DNA from: JAAYQA01 sp964510345
GTDB lineage: Bacteria; Bacillota; Clostridia; Tissierellales; Peptoniphilaceae
DNA length: 64,000 nucleotides
Direction of reading: 5' to 3'
Assembly (NCBI GenBank): GCA_964510345.1
Contig: CAZEBB010000003.1
Coordinates: 34,634-98,633, forward strand
The position numbers and the translations under genes are program-made. How positions within the stretch are numbered: position 1 is the stretch's first letter; each line of letters begins with the position of its first letter. The notes under the pieces were generated by a model. The model made no database searches, was not told where the DNA came from, and worked only from the letters and a program-made list of their open reading frames with translations. This document shows, piece after piece, positions 52,700-61,408 of the stretch.

Positions 52700-53452
52700 T
52701 TATCTCCCTAACCAGCCACCATCAACAGGAATACTGATGCCATGAATGTAATCGGAACCACGACTTGCGAGAAAGATCGCCGTACCGACTATATCATTAG
52801 GTACGCCCCATCGATTGGCCGGAATACGTACGAGTATTTGTTCATTTCTAACTGAGTCGGAGATAAGAGCACTGTTCATCTCAGTATCAAAATATCCTGG
52901 CACGATACAGTTGACATTGACATTCAACGAAGCCCATTCATTGGCTAATGATTTAGTGAATTGAAGAACTGCACCTTTACTAGCAGCATAAGCCGGAACT
53001 CGATAACCGCCTTGGAAGGATAATAAAGATGCGAAATTGATAATCTTGCCATATCGGTTTTCGATCATATGTTTACCAATTTCTCTACACATAATAAATA
53101 CACTTTTTGAGTTCACATTATTGACAAAATCCCAATCTTCATCAGTAAAGTCGATACTGTCATTTCGACGCTGCGTGCCAGCACAATTGACTAAGATATC
53201 AATTTTTTTGTTTTCAGCAATAATCGTCTTTATTAAGCTTGGAATTCCTGAAGGATCTGAAAAGTCATACGGGTAGAACTTTGCATCAATTCCATGATTT
53301 TTTAAGCTCTCCAATAACTGCGAGTCGATATTTCGAGCAACTAAAATGACGTTTGCACCTGCTTCAGCATATCCTTGAGTGATCGCTTTTCCGATACCAC
53401 GGCTCGCGCCAGTGATGATTGCAGTTTTTCCTTCAATACTGAATAGATTCAT
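52700..53452 (-). CDS. Short-chain dehydrogenase/reductase (KduD/gluconate 5-dehydrogenase-like)
   Basis: A 250-residue NAD(P)-dependent oxidoreductase. The Rossmann motif TGASRGIGKAI is near residue 15, NCAGTQRR near 88, the catalytic Ser region INFASLLSF, and YAASKGAVLQF (Tyr-x3-Lys) near 152. It ends GGWLGR, very like KduD (GGWLAR). The substrate is likely a hydroxy or keto sugar acid. Start ATG 53452 follows CAGGAG; the gene overlaps the alcohol dehydrogenase by 20 bases. Composition is A+T-rich compared with the M16C gene. Last gene of the minus-strand island operon. Confidence 0.85.
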   Translation of the reverse strand: MNLFSIEGKTAIITGASRGIGKAITQGYAEAGANVILVARNIDSQLLESLKNHGIDAKFYPYDFSDPSGIPSLIKTIIAENKKIDILVNCAGTQRRNDSIDFTDEDWDFVNNVNSKSVFIMCREIGKHMIENRYGKIINFASLLSFQGGYRVPAYAASKGAVLQFTKSLANEWASLNVNVNCIVPGYFDTEMNSALISDSVRNEQILVRIPANRWGVPNDIVGTAIFLASRGSDYIHGISIPVDGGWLGR

Positions 53453-54461
53453 TTTTAGCTCCTGACGTAAATTCAAACATAATTTTGACAGCATCATTTG
53501 GGTTGGACATTACCTCAAATCCATCTTTACACTTATCAGGTGGAAGGACGTAATTAACTAGCTCTTCATATAAAGGCTGTTGTACAGCTAATCGACACGC
53601 AATGTCAAAATCTATTGGGCGGTATACCCTAACAAACTGAATCGAAAATTCCTTAAACATACCTTTTTGGAAATTCATTGAAGGAGGATTTTTGTAGCCA
53701 GCTACAATGCAAATCTTCCCTTGGATTTTGACAATATCAGGTAAAATATCGGCGACGCTCTGATGACCGGCACAATCAAAGACATAATCAAAACCATCTT
53801 TTTGCTTTCTTAGTAAATCGCTTAAAACATTTTCCGAAGAAAGTACGCAGTCAAATCCGAGAGAGGTAGCTAGACGTACTCTTGAGGGATTAGGTTCACA
53901 TATCACGATAGAGGTTGCGCCGAATTCGCGTAGCGTAAGCGCGGTAGCCAGTCCTATTGCTCCAGCTCCAAAAACCAACGCATTGTCGCCTGGTAGGAAC
54001 TTTGTAGTACGTACAGCATGTACAGAAACGGCAATCGGTTCGATGAAAGCTGCTAATTTGGGGCTTATATTCTCTGGAACTGGAATTATTTTGTCAATTG
54101 GGACAATGATATACTCTGCCATTCCACCGTTGCAATCAATCCCAAGCAGTTCTAAACTTTGGCAAACATGAGAATTACCGGAAAGACAAGCGTTACAGTG
54201 TCCACAAGACAATAACGGATTCCCGGTTACAAGCGTACCCTTTTTGATTCCCGGTATATCGGAATCAAGGTAACCGGAAAACTCGTGCCCTAGTACAAGA
54301 GGTGCAGTTGCGCGTGGATGATTTCCTAGGTAAATAGTGAGGTCGCTCCCGCAGATTCCAGCATGGGATACTTTTATTCTCGCCCATCCATCAGGAATAG
54401 AAGGTATATCTAAATCTTCGTATTCGACATTTTTTAGGCCTTTATAGACAATTCCTTTCAT
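53433..54461 (-). CDS. Zinc-dependent medium-chain alcohol/polyol dehydrogenase
   Basis: A 342-residue MDR enzyme that oxidises a secondary alcohol with NAD(P). The catalytic zinc site is CGSDLTIYLGNHP...GHEFSG near residues 37-60, the structural zinc site is CGHCNACLSGNSHVC near 86, and the cofactor motif is GAGAIGLATAL near 165. It resembles threonine, sorbitol and galactitol dehydrogenases, and the exact substrate is not clear. It lies between the hydroxyacid dehydrogenase and SDR genes in one operon. Confidence 0.87.
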   Translation of the reverse strand: MKGIVYKGLKNVEYEDLDIPSIPDGWARIKVSHAGICGSDLTIYLGNHPRATAPLVLGHEFSGYLDSDIPGIKKGTLVTGNPLLSCGHCNACLSGNSHVCQSLELLGIDCNGGMAEYIIVPIDKIIPVPENISPKLAAFIEPIAVSVHAVRTTKFLPGDNALVFGAGAIGLATALTLREFGATSIVICEPNPSRVRLATSLGFDCVLSSENVLSDLLRKQKDGFDYVFDCAGHQSVADILPDIVKIQGKICIVAGYKNPPSMNFQKGMFKEFSIQFVRVYRPIDFDIACRLAVQQPLYEELVNYVLPPDKCKDGFEVMSNPNDAVKIMFEFTSGAKNESIQY

Positions 54462-54479
54462 AGTAGGTCTCCTTATCTT

Positions 54480-55427
54480 CTATAGATTAACAATATTTTT
54501 AAGAGGTTCGTTGTTGATAAAACGTGCTGCTTCTTCTGCTGTTTTTGTTTTCAAGTCAGAAGATGCTTCTTCTGAGTACCATGCAACATGCGGCGTCAGA
54601 AGAAGATTAGGGCAGTCAATTAGTGAGCTGTTCTTATCAATTGGCTCGTTCTCAATGACATCGAGCGCTGCACCAGCGATTAACCCCTCGCGTAAAGCGT
54701 AAGCAAGATCTTTCTCATTGACAATGCCACCCCGTGAGACATTGATAAGATAGGAGCTGTTTTTCATCTGTCGAAATGACTCTAAATTGAATAAATTTCT
54801 AGAGGTCTCTAAATTGGTATGAATTGAAATGATGTCGGATTCAGACAAAAGTGTTTCGAAAGTTACCATTTCAACTCCTTTGGGAGTAGAACGATTAGAG
54901 ATTTCAGTTGTAATTATTCTGCCTCCAAAGGGTTTTATCATTTCCAGATAGGCAGATCCGATTCTTCCAATTCCTACAATGCCAAAGGTTAAGTCTTTTA
55001 ATCTTCGGATAGGAATACTCTTAGTGTAATCCCATTCTGCTTTGTGAACGGACTCATTAAGCAAGGATACTTTTCGCAATAAAGCTAGACTCAATGCGAG
55101 CGCATGAGCAGCAACCTCTTGCGTACCATAATCAGGCACATTGCATACGATTACGCTGTGATCATTAGCAGCCTCGAGATCGATATTGTTTACACCAACA
55201 CCATACCGCACAATTAGTCGTAGGTTAGGAAGCGAGGCGAAGACTTGCCTTGTAAATGGGGCATATTGATTTAGAACAACTGGATAATCAGCTATGGAGC
55301 TGATTAAGTCAGTCTCTGTTTTGCACTGAAAAAGCTTACATTTGATTGATTGAGACTGAAATACAGCCAATTCTTCATTGATTGTTGCGTGATCGCAATC
55401 GGTAATAGCAATGATCCGTGGGTTCAT
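54480..55427 (-). CDS. D-2-hydroxyacid dehydrogenase (CtBP/PGDH-like)
   Basis: A 315-residue enzyme of the D-isomer-specific 2-hydroxyacid dehydrogenase family. The NAD motif is GIVGIGRIGSAYLE near residue 150; catalytic Arg is in INVSRGGIVNEKDL near 230, Glu in LDVIENEP near 256, and His in LLTPHVAWYS near 279. It interconverts a 2-keto acid and a D-2-hydroxy acid. The start follows AGGAGG on the minus strand. A+T-rich. Confidence 0.88.
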   Translation of the reverse strand: MNPRIIAITDCDHATINEELAVFQSQSIKCKLFQCKTETDLISSIADYPVVLNQYAPFTRQVFASLPNLRLIVRYGVGVNNIDLEAANDHSVIVCNVPDYGTQEVAAHALALSLALLRKVSLLNESVHKAEWDYTKSIPIRRLKDLTFGIVGIGRIGSAYLEMIKPFGGRIITTEISNRSTPKGVEMVTFETLLSESDIISIHTNLETSRNLFNLESFRQMKNSSYLINVSRGGIVNEKDLAYALREGLIAGAALDVIENEPIDKNSSLIDCPNLLLTPHVAWYSEEASSDLKTKTAEEAARFINNEPLKNIVNL

Positions 55428-55503
55428 AGAATCCTCCTTGTACTTGATTTTGAAATGATGCAGAATCCATAGAGGATTCCTCTATTTCATGCTAGTGCTG
55501 ACA

Positions 55504-56148
55504 TCAGAAATGAGCCGCAATCTCCACATATGATTTTGCAGTTTGTTCTAGGGTTGAAAAATCACCCGATTTAATTAATTTCTTGTCACATAAGTTCCCT
55601 CCGATTCCAGCACCAACCATCCCAAGAGATAAGTAAGTTTCCAAATTTGATAAATTGATACCTCCGGTTGCGATAAGAGGAATATGATTTAAAGGAGAAC
55701 GAATCGATTTAACATAGCTTGGGCCAAGATCATTACAGGGAAAGAGTTTGACGAAATCTGCACCGTAAGAATAGGCAGCATAAACCTCGGAAGGGGTCAT
55801 TGCGCCAGGCATAGAGATTAATCCCAGAGACTTGGTTGCTCGAATTATAGTTTCATCAGTATTAGGTGAAATGATAAAGGTCCCGCCAACCTGAGCTGTT
55901 GCATATAACTGGGAAAGGTTTACTACCGTACCAGCGCCAATCTCCATAGAACTGAAATTCTGTTTTAAAAGCTCGATTGCTGCGGGTGTTTTCGTGAGAT
56001 GATCGGGGTCCTTTTGATCGTAAGTTACTTCGATCAAGCGTATTCCACCCGTAAATAGAGCTTCTGCAAGGCGCATTAGATCTTCTCCATAAATCCCTCG
56101 GCAGATTGCGATAATTTTCTTGCTCATGATTTTTTCACGTACAGACAT
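55504..56148 (-). CDS. KDPG/KHG aldolase-like protein, divergent active site
   Basis: A 214-residue class I aldolase of the Eda family, which cleaves 4-hydroxy-2-oxo acids to pyruvate and an aldehyde. Schiff-base Lys is retained in VKLFPCND near residue 135; EIGAGTV near 70 and IATGGINLS near 158 are typical. The usual EVTLR segment reads EVTYD, so the Arg that contacts the substrate carboxyl or phosphate is an Asp. The start is ATG 56148 after AAGGGAG. It is the first gene of the minus-strand operon, behind an IclR-type operator. Confidence 0.87.
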   Translation of the reverse strand: MSVREKIMSKKIIAICRGIYGEDLMRLAEALFTGGIRLIEVTYDQKDPDHLTKTPAAIELLKQNFSSMEIGAGTVVNLSQLYATAQVGGTFIISPNTDETIIRATKSLGLISMPGAMTPSEVYAAYSYGADFVKLFPCNDLGPSYVKSIRSPLNHIPLIATGGINLSNLETYLSLGMVGAGIGGNLCDKKLIKSGDFSTLEQTAKSYVEIAAHF

Positions 56149-56178
56149 TTCGAAATTCTCCCTTCAAATTATGAAATG

Positions 56179-56199
56179 ACGTTCCGCATATTGGAACGT
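56179..56199. promoter_or_regulatory. Inverted-repeat operator, copy 1
   Basis: ACGTTCC and GGAACGT are perfect 7-base arms around a 7-base spacer. The site lies 13 bases downstream of the minus-strand -10 box. It has the same layout as the site at 57309, so it is the likely IclR operator. Confidence 0.8.
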
Positions 56200-56212
56200 A
56201 TAAATTGAAATT

Positions 56213-56241
56213 AGTATATCGCGGGAAAGTACTGCTGTCAA
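56213..56241 (-). promoter_or_regulatory. Promoter of the minus-strand aldolase operon
   Basis: On the minus strand -35 TTGACA (56236-56241), a 17-base spacer, and -10 TATACT (56213-56218). The operator follows directly in the initially transcribed region. Confidence 0.85.
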
Positions 56242-56254
56242 TCGTTTCTCAGCA

Positions 56255-56285
56255 CAAAAAAAGCATATCTAAAAGCTGATATGCT
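56255..56285 (-). terminator. Terminator after the iclR-type gene
   Basis: On the minus strand AGCATATC and GATATGCT form an 8-bp helix followed by seven T. Confidence 0.85.
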
Positions 56286-56308
56286 CACGGCTAAAGTTGT
56301 TACTTTTA

Positions 56309-57079
56309 TTATGGTTGCAGGGGAGTATATCCCATGCGTTTCGAGAGTTCCTCAGAGGAAGACTTAAGCTTTGCAAACAAAACCTGCTCATTGTAATTTT
56401 CTAATAAGTTTGGCGCAGACACGCTCATAGCGGCAATCACATTTTTAGTGTAATCATAAATCGGAACCGCTAGACAACTGTTATTATCAGCATGCTCATT
56501 GATGTCAATAGCATAGCCTTTGTTCCTTACCATCTTGATTTCCTTAAAAAGCTGGTCGATCGATGTAATTGTGTTAGACGTCCATTTTGTAAATTCTAGT
56601 TGATTCGCTATATGAAAAAAATTCTCATCATTAAGTGAAGCGAGCAAGACTTTGCCTAGACCGGTACAATAGAGGGGTTCTCGTTTACCAATCTGCGTAT
56701 AAAAGCGGAAGTTTTGGAATTGTTCAACCTTTTCGAGGTACATAACCTCATTTTTGTCCAATACACCTAGGTAAGATACGGCGCTAAAAGTAGTAGCAAG
56801 TTCATGCATGATAGGCTGAGCCTCTGTTTTAATGCTGATGCTATTTAAATATACACTCGCAATCTCGACGAATTTCTGACCTAATGAATATACGGAAGTA
56901 TCAGAGTCTTTGTCGATATAGTCTCGGTTGACGAAAGTACTTAGGATTCTATGGATTGTACTTTTAGGCAATCCAGTACGAGCGGTTAATTCCGCTATTG
57001 TTAAGCCGGCTTCTGTTGAGGCTAGCTGTTCGATGACGTCCAAAGCGCGATCCAAGACTTGAACACGTGTGTTTTCCAT
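56309..57079 (-). CDS. IclR family transcriptional regulator
   Basis: A 256-residue regulator. The N-terminal winged helix-turn-helix includes LTIAELTARTGLPKSTIHRI (about residues 24-43). The C-terminal ligand domain has FYTQIGKREPLYCTGLGKVLLAS near 130 and GYAIDINEHADNNSCLAVPIYD near 190. It lies between, and probably controls, the flanking divergent operons, both of which have the same inverted-repeat site just after their -10 boxes. That placement favours repression relieved by a substrate or intermediate. It is A+T-rich like its neighbours. Confidence 0.92.
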   Translation of the reverse strand: MENTRVQVLDRALDVIEQLASTEAGLTIAELTARTGLPKSTIHRILSTFVNRDYIDKDSDTSVYSLGQKFVEIASVYLNSISIKTEAQPIMHELATTFSAVSYLGVLDKNEVMYLEKVEQFQNFRFYTQIGKREPLYCTGLGKVLLASLNDENFFHIANQLEFTKWTSNTITSIDQLFKEIKMVRNKGYAIDINEHADNNSCLAVPIYDYTKNVIAAMSVSAPNLLENYNEQVLFAKLKSSSEELSKRMGYTPLQP

Positions 57080-57255
57080 AGTTCCCTTTCTTCTTTAAGG
57101 TGGTATAAGATATCTGAGAGTTATCTGATTAAGTTTATCATTTAATAACTAAGAAGGCAAATGTATCGCTAAGTAAAGATATTTATTGAATATAGAGATA
57201 TAATTGTTGACAGCATATCGTGAATAAACAAACGAAAAAAACAGAACAAAATGTA

Positions 57256-57284
57256 TTGCATACCGATTTGCACTATGCTATAAT
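57256..57284 (+). promoter_or_regulatory. Promoter of the ABC importer operon
   Basis: -35 TTGCAT (57256-57261), a 17-base spacer, and -10 TATAAT (57279-57284). The operator copy at 57309 lies 24 bases further on. Confidence 0.85.
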
Positions 57285-57308
57285 ACCAAGTAACAAAATC
57301 GTGAAACG

Positions 57309-57329
57309 ACGTTCTACAATGTGGAACGA
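57309..57329. promoter_or_regulatory. Inverted-repeat operator, copy 2
   Basis: ACGTTC, nine bases, then GAACGA. It aligns base for base with the site at 56179 (shared ACGTTC, CA in the centre, TGGAACG) and has the same arm spacing. It lies in the leader of the substrate-binding protein gene. Confidence 0.75.
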
Positions 57330-57390
57330 TTTCAGGGTTTGTGCAAATGCAGGGTTCCTGCTTTGTAATACTATAGGGGAGGTACGTACA

Positions 57391-58587
57391 TTGAAAAAGG
57401 TACTTACTCTGTTGATTGCGGCGCTCATGCTGACTCTAGTGGCGTGCTCTGGTTCAAATGCTACTACGAATGAAACCGCTTCGACAGGAACAAGCTCTGA
57501 TGGAGCAACAGGTGAAACATTGAAAATTGGTGTGGTTGCACCACTTTCAGGGACAGGAGCGACCGCAGGAAAGTACATTGTTAATGGCGTTAAGTTACTG
57601 GAAAATGAACTTACATCAGAAGGTGGCTTGTTGGTAGGTGACAAACGATATCCGATCGAATTTGTATATGAGGATAACGAAGCGAAGGAAGAAATCACCA
57701 CGAACGTTTACCAGAAATTAATCAATCAGGATAATGTCATCGCAATTGTTGGTCCTGACATGTCCAAAGCGATTCTTGCAGCAGGACCAATTGCGCAAAA
57801 TGCTGGTGTTGCAGCTGTAGGAACTTTTACTACCAACACGGCAGTTACTGAGATAGGAGACTATTTGTTTAGAGCATGCTTCATCGACCCATTCCAAGGA
57901 CAGGTTATGGCAACATATGCATGGGATCAAGGATACAAAACTGCAGCGATTATTTATAACAATGCTGATGCGTATTCCACAGGGCTTCGCGATTCATTCG
58001 TTGAGCATTTTGAAAAGCTTGGCGGTAAAATCTTGGTTCAGGAAGCTTACTCAGGTTCTGATATCAAGGATTATAATGTTCAGTTGACCAAAATCAAAGA
58101 AGCAAATCCGGAAGTAGTCATAATTCCGAATATGTTCACTGAGATTCCGCTACAAGTTCAGCAGGCAAGGAATATGGGGATTACCGCACCAATCGTATGT
58201 GGAGATTCAGCTGACTCTCCGGAAGTTGCGGACTTAGCAGGACATGAAAACATCAAAGGCACAGCATTTGTTTCAGCGTTCTCTGCCCAAAGTACTGATC
58301 CAGCTGCCCAAAAGTTTGTAAAAGCCTTTAATGATGCGTATGGTATGGACCCGAACTCGAACGCAGACCTTTCCTACGAAGCCACTTTAATGGTACTCGA
58401 AGCAATTAAGACAGCTAAAACAATTGACAGACAAGGCGTTCGTGATGCTTTAGCGGAGATTAAAGACTTAGAAGTACCCTCCGGAAAGCTAACAGTTGGC
58501 CTGGATCGCAATCCGATCAAAGGTGCTGCCGTACTCATGTATAACGAGAACGGAAAGCCTGATTATGTGACGACGATCAACCCATAA
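57391..58587 (+). CDS. Branched-chain-amino-acid-type ABC transporter substrate-binding lipoprotein
   Basis: A 398-residue binding protein of the LivK/Peripla_BP_6 type. The TTG start at 57391 follows GGGGAGG; longer in-frame starts to 57220 would put the promoter and operator inside the gene. A signal peptide ends in LVAC (Cys about residue 19), then a Ser/Thr/Asn linker. The mature part begins LKIGVVAPLSGTGATAGK, with VIAIVGPDMSKA and VVIIPNMFTE further on. Ligand is an amino acid or related carboxylate; which one is not visible. A hairpin follows before livH. Confidence 0.9.
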   Translation: MKKVLTLLIAALMLTLVACSGSNATTNETASTGTSSDGATGETLKIGVVAPLSGTGATAGKYIVNGVKLLENELTSEGGLLVGDKRYPIEFVYEDNEAKEEITTNVYQKLINQDNVIAIVGPDMSKAILAAGPIAQNAGVAAVGTFTTNTAVTEIGDYLFRACFIDPFQGQVMATYAWDQGYKTAAIIYNNADAYSTGLRDSFVEHFEKLGGKILVQEAYSGSDIKDYNVQLTKIKEANPEVVIIPNMFTEIPLQVQQARNMGITAPIVCGDSADSPEVADLAGHENIKGTAFVSAFSAQSTDPAAQKFVKAFNDAYGMDPNSNADLSYEATLMVLEAIKTAKTIDRQGVRDALAEIKDLEVPSGKLTVGLDRNPIKGAAVLMYNENGKPDYVTTINP

Positions 58588-58610
58588 CGGTCGCGATCAA
58601 ATATTACGAG

Positions 58611-58640
58611 AAGCCGTGCCAGTAGGATTGGCGCGGCTTT
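58611..58640 (+). terminator. Hairpin between binding-protein gene and livH
   Basis: AAGCCG-TGCCA and TGGC-CGGCTT pair around a 7-base loop, followed by only a short T-run. It is probably a leaky terminator that favours the binding protein. Confidence 0.5.
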
Positions 58641-58667
58641 GACGTAAATTTCTGGAGGTACTTATTT

Positions 58668-59582
58668 ATGGAAACTTTTATCCAATTACTGATTTATGGG
58701 CTTCAACTTGGAAGTGTTTACGCACTATTGGCATTGGGATATACGATGGTATATGGAATTGTCGGTATGATTAACTTTGCTCACGGTGATTTCCTTATGC
58801 TGGGTGCTCTGGGAACTTACTTTGTGACTCAATTTTTTATTCAACAAAACGGGGGATCAAGTACATTATCGCTGATTATTGTTAGTGTGATCATTTTAAT
58901 CGCAATGTTTGCAACTGGGCTTATCGGAGTTGGTGTTGAAGCGATTGCCTATAAACCGTTACGTGACAAACCTCGAATGACGGCTCTCATCACGGCTGTC
59001 GGTGTGTCGATGTTCCTTCAAAACTTCCCCAGAGCGTTGAGTTTTATTGGGCCGAACCCTCGCCCGTTTCCTCAATTGTTTCCGGTTGCAACGTTTAATC
59101 TTGGAGGCATCCAAATCACGTCGACACAGATCATTATGATTGCTCTTTCAATTATTTTGATGATCCTACTCTATTTAGCTGTCAACCATACAAGGCTTGG
59201 AAGTCAAATGCGTGCTGTCAGTATGGACAAGGACGCTGCATCCTTGATGGGAATTAATGTAAATACGATTATTTCGTTGACGTTTTTCGTAGGAGCAGCT
59301 CTAGCCGCAGCATCCGGAATCTTCTATGCTAGCATTTATCCGCAAGTAGAGGTCTATATGGGATCTTGGCTGGGAACAAAGGCGTTTATTGCTGCGGTTC
59401 TAGGAGGCATCGGCGACATCAGAGGAGCTATGCTGGGTGGCTTCATTATGGGCATTACGGAAATTTTTGCTACAGCGATAAACTCTAACCTAGGTTATGC
59501 AGTTGGATTCATTATCTTGATCGTAATCCTATTAGTTAAGCCAGCCGGGATTATGGGCAAGTTCGTTATTGAGAAGGTGTAG
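58668..59582 (+). CDS. livH: LivH-type ABC transporter permease
   Basis: A 304-residue permease with about eight membrane segments. Family marks are TMVYGIVGMINFAHGDFLMLGA near residue 27, and KAFIAAVLGGIGDIRGAMLGG near 240, which faces the ATPases. It would form the import channel together with the next gene. A GGAGGT ribosome site precedes the start. Confidence 0.93.
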   Translation: METFIQLLIYGLQLGSVYALLALGYTMVYGIVGMINFAHGDFLMLGALGTYFVTQFFIQQNGGSSTLSLIIVSVIILIAMFATGLIGVGVEAIAYKPLRDKPRMTALITAVGVSMFLQNFPRALSFIGPNPRPFPQLFPVATFNLGGIQITSTQIIMIALSIILMILLYLAVNHTRLGSQMRAVSMDKDAASLMGINVNTIISLTFFVGAALAAASGIFYASIYPQVEVYMGSWLGTKAFIAAVLGGIGDIRGAMLGGFIMGITEIFATAINSNLGYAVGFIILIVILLVKPAGIMGKFVIEKV

Positions 59583-59588
59583 GGTAAG

Positions 59589-60632
59589 ATGATGGATCTA
59601 AAGAAAATACTAAAAAAGTTTTACCCGATTCTGCTTGCTATTGCACTTTATATTGTTGTGTCGCTACTTCGAAACATGGGGGTTGTCAACAATTATCACG
59701 TGCAAATCATGATGTTTGCAGGAGTAAATATCATTATGACAGTGAGCCTAAATCTGATCAATGGATTTACCGGACAGTTTTGTATTGGGCATGCTGGGTT
59801 TATGTCGTTAGGTGCTTATGGAGCTGCGATAGTAACAACATTACTTTTTGGTGGTACAAAAGTAGCACCTGCGTTGCAGATCCCAGTATTTCTATTAGGA
59901 TTATTAGTTGGTGGTATAGTCGCAGCAATCATTGGGCTACTTATTGGCCTTCCTACGTTAAAGCTTAAGGGTGACTATTTAGCGATCGTGACACTAGCCT
60001 TCGGAGAAATCGTACGCGCATTCCTGCGTTTGATTGAGCCGATCGGTGGAGCAAGAGGAATGATCGGAATCCCCAATTATGCAAACTTAGCGTGGGTTCT
60101 CTTTTTTGTTGTGATCACGCTATATTTAGTTCGTAATCTGATCTATTCTCCTTATGGTAGAGCCTTCATTGCGATCCGTGATAATGAAATCGCTGCCGAT
60201 TCGATGGGAATAAACACTACTCGTTTTAAAATAATATCATTTTGTATCGCAGCGTTTATCGCAGGAGTTGCAGGTGGGCTGTACGCTCATATTGTTTCGT
60301 TTATTCAGCCTGATTCTTTCAGCTTCGTAAAGTCCTCCGACTATTTGATTTATTTATATGCCGGTGGAAGTGGGTCGCTTACGGGTTCGATTATTGGAGC
60401 TGTTATTTTGACAGCATTGCCTGAAGTATTGCGTTTTCTAGCGAATTGGCGTTTAGTCCTCTATTCAGTCTTGTTGGTACTCGTTATGCTGTATCGTCCC
60501 AATGGCCTGACCGGGGGTAAAGAGCTTCGATTCCTGACGATACCGCGTTCGAGTTTGTATGGTCTAGAGGAAAGTAAAGCGGCTGGTAGCCTGAGCAAGG
60601 GAAAGAATAACGATAGAGGTGGTAAGAAATGA
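59589..60632 (+). CDS. livM: LivM-type ABC transporter permease
   Basis: A 347-residue permease with about nine or ten membrane segments. It has NGFTGQFCIGHAGFMSLGAYGAA near residue 57 and IAIRDNEIAADSMGI near 195 (the ATPase-contact region). GSLTGSIIGAVILTALPE near 260 is typical. The C-terminal tail is basic. ATG codons at 59589 and 59592 are both possible. It overlaps livG by 4 bases. Confidence 0.93.
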   Translation: MMDLKKILKKFYPILLAIALYIVVSLLRNMGVVNNYHVQIMMFAGVNIIMTVSLNLINGFTGQFCIGHAGFMSLGAYGAAIVTTLLFGGTKVAPALQIPVFLLGLLVGGIVAAIIGLLIGLPTLKLKGDYLAIVTLAFGEIVRAFLRLIEPIGGARGMIGIPNYANLAWVLFFVVITLYLVRNLIYSPYGRAFIAIRDNEIAADSMGINTTRFKIISFCIAAFIAGVAGGLYAHIVSFIQPDSFSFVKSSDYLIYLYAGGSGSLTGSIIGAVILTALPEVLRFLANWRLVLYSVLLVLVMLYRPNGLTGGKELRFLTIPRSSLYGLEESKAAGSLSKGKNNDRGGKK

Positions 60633-61408
60633 GCATCTTAGAGGTTAAGGATCTTTCGATAGTCTTTGGTGGATTGAAGGCGGTAGATAATTTTAATCTT
60701 GAAGTGGAACCGGGAGAGATGATCGCGATTATCGGACCAAATGGGGCAGGCAAAACAACCGTCTTTAATATGCTAACAGGAATCTATAAACCGACGACAG
60801 GTTCGATTAGTATCAACGGGAACGATGTGGTGGGGATGAAGCCCTATCAATTAGCAGCGCATGGAATCACTAGAACCTTTCAGAATATTCGGTTGTTCTC
60901 CGAAGCTTCAGTGATTGATAACGTTAAGATGGCTCATACGATGCATAATAAAGTTTCGTTATTCTCAAGTTTCGTTCGAACTCCTGATATGCTTCAAACT
61001 GAGAAAGAACTCGACATAAAGGCGATGGAGATTTTAGAGATGTTTGGGTTAGCTGAAAAAGCTGACTACAAAGCAAAAAACCTACCATATGGAGAGCAAA
61101 GAAGGCTGGAAATTGTTCGAGCGCTAATGACCGAGCCGAAAGTGCTACTACTCGATGAGCCAGTAGCGGGCATGGTAACTGCTGAACAAGATATGATGTC
61201 AAAATTAGTTAAGGAAATTCGCACAAAATTCGATTTAACAATCATTCTAATCGAGCATCATATGAACTTTGTCATGCCGATTGTTGACCGGATAAAGGTG
61301 CTGGACTTTGGCAAAACGATCGCAGAAGGAATTCCGGAAGAAATCCAAAAAGACCCGAGAGTTATCGAGGCGTATTTAGGAGGTTCGTATCAACATGTCA
61401 ATGCTTGA
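60629..61408 (+). CDS. livG: LivG-type ABC transporter ATP-binding protein
   Basis: A 259-residue ATPase. Walker A is GPNGAGKTTVFNML near residue 36, the signature region is LPYGEQRRLEIVRAL near 150 (LPYGEQ is the usual LivG variant of LSGGQ), and Walker B is VLLLDEPVAGM near 172. It overlaps livF by 14 bases. Confidence 0.95.
   Translation: MSILEVKDLSIVFGGLKAVDNFNLEVEPGEMIAIIGPNGAGKTTVFNMLTGIYKPTTGSISINGNDVVGMKPYQLAAHGITRTFQNIRLFSEASVIDNVKMAHTMHNKVSLFSSFVRTPDMLQTEKELDIKAMEILEMFGLAEKADYKAKNLPYGEQRRLEIVRALMTEPKVLLLDEPVAGMVTAEQDMMSKLVKEIRTKFDLTIILIEHHMNFVMPIVDRIKVLDFGKTIAEGIPEEIQKDPRVIEAYLGGSYQHVNA

Noticed and set aside
57220..57390. Longer N-terminus for the island binding protein
   Set aside because: The upstream in-frame start would put the promoter and operator in coding sequence and move the lipoprotein signal far from the N-terminus; TTG 57391 has a good ribosome site.
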